From Negativicutes bacterium (GTDB lineage: Bacteria > Bacillota_C > Negativicutes > Sporomusales_B > JARLHX01), in contig JARLHY010000024.1 in NCBI GenBank assembly GCA_031292015.1, forward strand, positions 1-9,884: 9,884 nucleotides of DNA. The letters run 5' to 3'. This document shows, piece after piece, positions 7,485 to 9,884 of this stretch. The notes beneath the pieces were generated by a model. It saw only the letters and a program-made list of their open reading frames with translations. It did no database searches and was not told the DNA's origin. The first letter of the stretch is position 1. Each line of letters starts with the position of its first letter. The position numbers were made by a program, and so were the translations under genes.

Positions 7485-7533
7485 CGCCAAATCGCGGCTG
7501 CGTGAAACGAGCCGCGATTTGGCGCATTTTTTT
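7485..7533 (+). terminator. Strong intrinsic terminator-like hairpin on the strand opposite to the genes
   Basis: The arms CGCCAAATCGCGGCT (7485-7499) and AGCCGCGATTTGGCG (7510-7524) are a perfect 15-bp inverted repeat with a 10-base loop, in which CGT/ACG can pair further. After two bases comes a run of seven T (7527-7533) on the plus strand. On the minus strand there is no T-run after the stem, only an A-run before it. As drawn it stops rightward transcription just before it would enter the aldehyde dehydrogenase gene antisense. It may also protect the 3' end of the aldehyde dehydrogenase mRNA. Confidence 0.6.
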
Positions 7534-7568
7534 GAGCACTGCCGCCGGGTCGCCGGAATCCCGGTTAC

Positions 7569-7596
7569 GGAACCACTAACTGCGGGCGGTGGTTCC
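7569..7596 (-). repeat. 8-bp inverted repeat spanning the aldehyde dehydrogenase stop codon
   Basis: GGAACCAC (7569-7576) and GTGGTTCC (7589-7596) are perfect arms with a 12-base loop, and the TAG stop at 7576-7578 lies at the edge of one arm. No T-tract follows on the minus strand, so this is not a classic terminator. It may simply be chance or add to mRNA 3'-end stability. Confidence 0.3.
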
Positions 7597-9096
7597 CTCC
7601 CAGGTCCCGACTTTGGTTACTTTCTTTTCTTCTTCATCCCACCAGCGGGAGGTGACGCATTTGGCCTCGGTGAAGAAAGCCACTCCGTCGCGACCGTTGA
7701 CATGCAGATCGCCGAAGAAGGAGTCTTTGTGGCCCGAGAAGGGGAAAGCGGACATGGGCACCGGTATGCCAACGTTGATGCCGACCATGCCGCCGTGGGT
7801 ATGCTTGGCGAATTCCCTGGCGTAGTGGCCGTTTTGGGTGAAGATGGCTGAACCGTTGGCAAACGGGTTGGAATTCATGATCTGCAGTCCTTCGGCGAAA
7901 TCCTTGACCCGCTTCACGGCAACAACCGGTCCGAAGATTTCGGATTCGCCCATGGTCATGCCTGGTTTGACATTGTCGAAGATGGTGTGGCCGACGAAGA
8001 AGCCGTCTTCGAAGCCCTTGACAGTGGTGCCCCGGCCGTCGAGGACCAGCTTGGCTCCTTCTTTGATCCCGGTTTCGATCCAGTCGTTGACAAACTTTTT
8101 GTGATCGGCGGTAACGAGGGGACCGAGGTCGGTGGCCGGGTCGTAAGCACAACCGACTTTGCGCTGCTTGGCCTGGGTTACAAGATGATGGACGAATTCG
8201 TCGGCAACCGACTCTTCCACGCAGACCACCGGAAGAGCCATACAGCGCATGCCTGCGCAGCCAAAGCCTGAATTGATCACGCCGGCGGCCACCCGCTCCA
8301 GCGGGGCGTCGGCAAGGATGAGGGCATGGTTTTTAGCTTCGCACTGGGCCTGTACCCGTTTGCCGTTGGCGGCAGCGGTCATGTAGACGTGTTTGCCGAC
8401 GGGAGTCGAGCCGACAAAACTGACGCCGCGCACCTTCGGGTGGGTCAGCAGGATTTCGGCTTCGTTGCGGCTGCAGGTGACGATGTTGACGACGCCCTTG
8501 GGCACTCCTGCTTCTATGAGCAGTTCCAGCATTCTGAAAGCTGTCAGTGGCGTGTAGCTGGCGGCTTTCAGGACAAAGGTGTTGCCTGTGGCGATACATA
8601 GGGGAATCATCCAACCGTAGGGAATCATGGCCGGGAAGTTGAAAGGCGCGATGCCGGCAAAGACGCCAAGGGGCTCGCGGTACATCACAGTGTCATGGCC
8701 CTCGGAGACATTCATCAGGGATTCGCCTTTCATCAGGCTGGGGATACCGCAGGCGAATTCGACGACTTCAATGGCTTTGAGGACATCGCCCCGGGCTTCT
8801 TCCATGTTCTTGCCGAGTTCCTTGGCGACAAGCACGGTCAGTTCTTCCAGATGAGCGTCAAGGATTTCCCGGAACTTGAACATCAGCTGGGCCCTTTTGG
8901 TCACCGGTGTGCCGGCCCAGCCGGGGAAAGCCTGGTGGGCGGCCAGTACGGCTGCTTCCACTTCCTCGGTGGTGCAACAGGGAACCTCGGCGATTACCTG
9001 CCCGGTGCTGGAATCAGATACCGGCATGTAGCGCTTGGTTTTCGATTCCTTCCACTCGTTGTTGACACAAAACGGAATTTTTCCACCCAGTTTCAT
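7576..9096 (-). CDS. mmsA: CoA-acylating aldehyde dehydrogenase, methylmalonate-semialdehyde dehydrogenase (MmsA/IolA) type
   Basis: A soluble NAD-dependent aldehyde dehydrogenase of 506 residues, the normal size. ATG at 9096 has AAAGGAG at 9107-9113, ten bases upstream. Family marks: EARGDVLKAIEVVEFACGIP (about 100-119), APFNFPAMIP (150-159), coenzyme-binding Lys 177 in FVLKAAS, FVGSTPVG (227-234), catalytic Cys 285 in AGMRCMAL, ESEIFGP (384-390), and the C-terminal INVGIPVPMSAFPFSG. The usual general base of hydrolytic aldehyde dehydrogenases (ELGGK motif) is missing: the segment reads QAQCEAKNH, matching the AKNH motif of the CoA-dependent methylmalonate/malonate-semialdehyde enzymes. These turn a semialdehyde plus CoA and NAD into acyl-CoA and CO2, as in valine, beta-alanine or inositol breakdown. 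No other valine or inositol genes are in view, so the true aldehyde may be different. A terminator-like hairpin follows the gene. Subfamily confident, substrate open. Confidence 0.88.
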   Translation of the reverse strand: MKLGGKIPFCVNNEWKESKTKRYMPVSDSSTGQVIAEVPCCTTEEVEAAVLAAHQAFPGWAGTPVTKRAQLMFKFREILDAHLEELTVLVAKELGKNMEEARGDVLKAIEVVEFACGIPSLMKGESLMNVSEGHDTVMYREPLGVFAGIAPFNFPAMIPYGWMIPLCIATGNTFVLKAASYTPLTAFRMLELLIEAGVPKGVVNIVTCSRNEAEILLTHPKVRGVSFVGSTPVGKHVYMTAAANGKRVQAQCEAKNHALILADAPLERVAAGVINSGFGCAGMRCMALPVVCVEESVADEFVHHLVTQAKQRKVGCAYDPATDLGPLVTADHKKFVNDWIETGIKEGAKLVLDGRGTTVKGFEDGFFVGHTIFDNVKPGMTMGESEIFGPVVAVKRVKDFAEGLQIMNSNPFANGSAIFTQNGHYAREFAKHTHGGMVGINVGIPVPMSAFPFSGHKDSFFGDLHVNGRDGVAFFTEAKCVTSRWWDEEEKKVTKVGTWEGTTARS

Positions 9097-9106
9097 CTGT
9101 TTCCCA

Positions 9107-9113
9107 CTCCTTT
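9107..9113 (-). promoter_or_regulatory. Aldehyde dehydrogenase ribosome binding site
   Basis: AAAGGAG on the minus strand, ten bases before ATG at 9096, supports that start. Confidence 0.7.
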
Positions 9114-9173
9114 GCTATCATGATTTGCTGCCGGAACTGTCGGATTATCAGTCCCATCCAGCTTGAGGCCGGT

Positions 9174-9254
9174 TTAATTGGCGAGACCGAAGACACCTAC
9201 CAAAATCAAGGCGATAACGACATGAATGATTTCGCCGCTTGGCGCTGTGTACAC
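9174..9254 (-). CDS. Candidate 26-residue single-helix membrane micro-protein
   Basis: The minus strand has an open frame GTG...TAA whose product begins (M)YTAPSGE and continues IIHVVIALILVGVFGLAN. That is a short polar N-terminus and one uninterrupted hydrophobic helix of about 18 residues, ending directly in a stop. A very G-rich stretch (AAAGGGGGG) precedes it and could pair with the 16S tail, but the GTG overlaps its end, so spacing is poor. It lies between the SDR and the aldehyde dehydrogenase, 77 bases before the latter's start codon. It resembles the one-helix subunits that some transporters and membrane complexes carry, but I recognise no family. Alternatives are a chance frame or the remnant of a lost membrane protein. 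Confidence 0.3.
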   Translation of the reverse strand: MYTAPSGEIIHVVIALILVGVFGLAN

Positions 9255-9305
9255 CCCCCTTTCGATCCAATTTTATGAATTTTCAGCGATTGCCACGTAT
9301 AGTAT

Positions 9306-9321
9306 TGCAATATCCGTGTCA
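9306..9321 (-). promoter_or_regulatory. Sigma-54-like (-24/-12) promoter element
   Basis: The minus strand reads TGACACG, four bases, TTGCA, close to the consensus TGGCACG-N4-TTGCW with correct spacing. One of the two nearly invariant G residues of the -24 box is an A, which weakens the call. It would start a transcript about 200 bases upstream of the aldehyde dehydrogenase. A sigma-A reading (CTGACA, 15-base spacer, TATACG) overlaps it and is also imperfect. Confidence 0.3.
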
Positions 9322-9392
9322 GACAGGGCTGTTCCGGTAAGCACGGACAAAAGCTCAGCCCTGGACGGTTTTTGTTCCCAGCAGGGAGTGGC

Positions 9393-9884
9393 CTAGGACG
9401 CCGTCCAACCGCCGTCCACGGTCAGGGTCTGACCGGTCATAAAGTCCGCCGACCTTGACGCCAGAAAGACCGCCGCCCCGGATACGTCGTCCACTGTGCC
9501 CAGACGTCCGGCCGGGGTTTTGCCTGTAATGTAGTTGAAGTTTTTTTCCTTTTGCAGTTCGGCGGCGTTGATGTCGGTCAATACATAACCCGGACAGAGG
9601 GCGTTGACCTGAATATTGTGTTTGGCCCATTCCAGGGCCAGCGCCCGGGTCATCTGAATCACACCGCCTTTGGCGGCACAGTAGGGGAGCACCATTTTTT
9701 CACCAACCAGCCCCAGCATCGAGGCGATATTGATGATTTTCCCGGATTTTTGCTTGATCATTTCGCGGCCGGCAGCCTGGGAACAGAGGAATACGCTTTT
9801 CAGATCAAGGTTGATTACTTTGTCCCACTCTTCTTCCAGGATGTCCTCGGCCCTCTTGGTGATCGCAGTCCCGGCGTTGTTGAC
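9393..9884 (-). CDS. Short-chain dehydrogenase/reductase, C-terminal part (cut by window edge)
   Basis: The visible 163 residues are the C-terminal two thirds of a classical SDR, normally about 250 residues; the NAD(P)-binding glycine motif lies beyond the window. The visible part begins at the NNAG motif. It then shows the structural/catalytic Asn in INLDLKS, the catalytic Ser in IINIASMLG, the YxxxK pair in PYCAAKGG, the segment ALEWAKHNIQVNALCPGY, and the end GQTLTVDGGW. All catalytic tetrad positions are intact. The EWAKHNIQVN segment is most like gluconate 5-dehydrogenase, 2-deoxy-D-gluconate 3-dehydrogenase and related FabG-type enzymes, so oxidation or reduction of a hydroxy acid or polyol is likelier than fatty-acid synthesis. 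It precedes the aldehyde dehydrogenase in the same direction and could produce its aldehyde substrate, which is inference. Confidence 0.87.
   Translation of the reverse strand, partial: VNNAGTAITKRAEDILEEEWDKVINLDLKSVFLCSQAAGREMIKQKSGKIINIASMLGLVGEKMVLPYCAAKGGVIQMTRALALEWAKHNIQVNALCPGYVLTDINAAELQKEKNFNYITGKTPAGRLGTVDDVSGAAVFLASRSADFMTGQTLTVDGGWTAS

Larger units (their letters stand above)
7222..7575. other. 354-bp structured gap between aldehyde dehydrogenase and MFS genes
   Basis: No gene with a credible start was found. The gap holds a perfect 15-bp hairpin (7485-7524), a 7-bp hairpin (GCTTGTC 7270-7276 with GACAAGC 7285-7291, 8-base loop) and a weaker 5-bp one (AACTG 7304-7308 with CAGTT 7315-7319). 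The last two would lie in the 5' leader of the MFS mRNA. I see no match to a riboswitch consensus or T-box that I know. A weak -10-like TATTAT lies on the minus strand near 7407-7412, without a clear -35 partner. Confidence 0.5.
9097..9392. other. Gap between SDR and aldehyde dehydrogenase genes with promoter-like signals
   Basis: At 296 bases this gap is long for the locus. It contains the sigma-54-like element (9306-9321), the palindrome TATTGCAATA (9303-9312), inverted arms CAGGGCT (9324-9330) and AGCCCTG (9357-9363) downstream of the SDR stop, a candidate micro-ORF (9174-9254), and a hairpin 7 bp long with one G-U pair (9133-9155) just upstream of the aldehyde dehydrogenase ribosome site. 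No T-tract follows the arms at 9324-9363, so SDR transcription may read through. Confidence 0.5.

Noticed and set aside
7222..7539. Extension of the MFS protein by 106 residues at its N-terminus
   Set aside because: The extension is polar, crosses the 15-bp hairpin and is preceded by no ribosome site, while ATG at 7221 has a strong one and gives a normal MFS length.
9014..9196. 60-codon minus-strand frame overlapping the start of the aldehyde dehydrogenase
   Set aside because: Out of frame with the dehydrogenase, weak GTG start, no recognisable features and mostly overlapping a confidently assigned gene.
1..9884. CRISPR arrays, tRNA or rRNA genes, insertion sequences, attachment sites
   Set aside because: No regularly spaced direct repeats, no tRNA-like cloverleaf, no transposase or integrase motifs and no terminal inverted repeats with target duplications were seen.

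Overview
The window is a one-directional (minus-strand) gene block of about 9.9 kb. It holds catabolic enzymes, two unrelated uptake systems and a soluble chemoreceptor. Shine-Dalgarno sites are strong and purine-rich (AGGAGG, AAAGGAG), GTG and TTG starts are common, the solute-binding protein carries a Gram-positive-style lipoprotein signal, intergenic gaps are short, and base composition is moderately GC-rich with AT-rich spacers. Together these suggest an anaerobic member of the Bacillota, possibly a Negativicutes/Sporomusa-like organism. That placement is an inference from style; no marker gene is present.

In transcription order (right to left): (1) the C-terminal 163 residues of a short-chain dehydrogenase/reductase, cut by the window edge (9393-9884). 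(2) A 297-bp gap with a sigma-54-like element, a palindrome and a possible 26-codon membrane micro-ORF. (3) A 506-residue CoA-acylating aldehyde dehydrogenase of the methylmalonate-semialdehyde dehydrogenase (MmsA/IolA) type (7576-9096). (4) A 354-bp gap with a perfect 15-bp hairpin followed by a T-tract, oriented against the genes, plus smaller hairpins. (5) A 411-residue MFS transporter (5986-7221) followed by a terminator-like hairpin. (6) A 286-residue cytoplasmic methyl-accepting chemotaxis protein (5030-5890). (7) A complete branched-chain-amino-acid-type ABC importer in the order livH-livM-livG-livF-livJ (244-4896), ending in a clear bidirectional intrinsic terminator (183-221). Bases 1-182 hold no supportable gene.

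A reasonable working model is a substrate-utilisation locus. The ABC importer and/or the MFS carrier bring in a small organic acid or amino-acid-like compound. The SDR oxidises a hydroxyl group, and the MmsA-like enzyme turns the resulting semialdehyde into an acyl-CoA. The chemoreceptor may bias swimming according to the intracellular level of the compound or its metabolism. The substrate cannot be read from the sequence.

The points most worth a second look are: the two ATP sites of the LivFG dimer appear unequal (degenerate signature in LivG and switch-His replaced by Gln in LivF, both falling in the same composite site); the hairpin-plus-T-tract on the strand opposite to all genes; a candidate single-helix micro-protein between the SDR and the aldehyde dehydrogenase; non-ATG starts on three of the five transporter genes; and a soluble receptor gene placed between two transporter genes. 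No mobile element, CRISPR array, rRNA or tRNA was seen.
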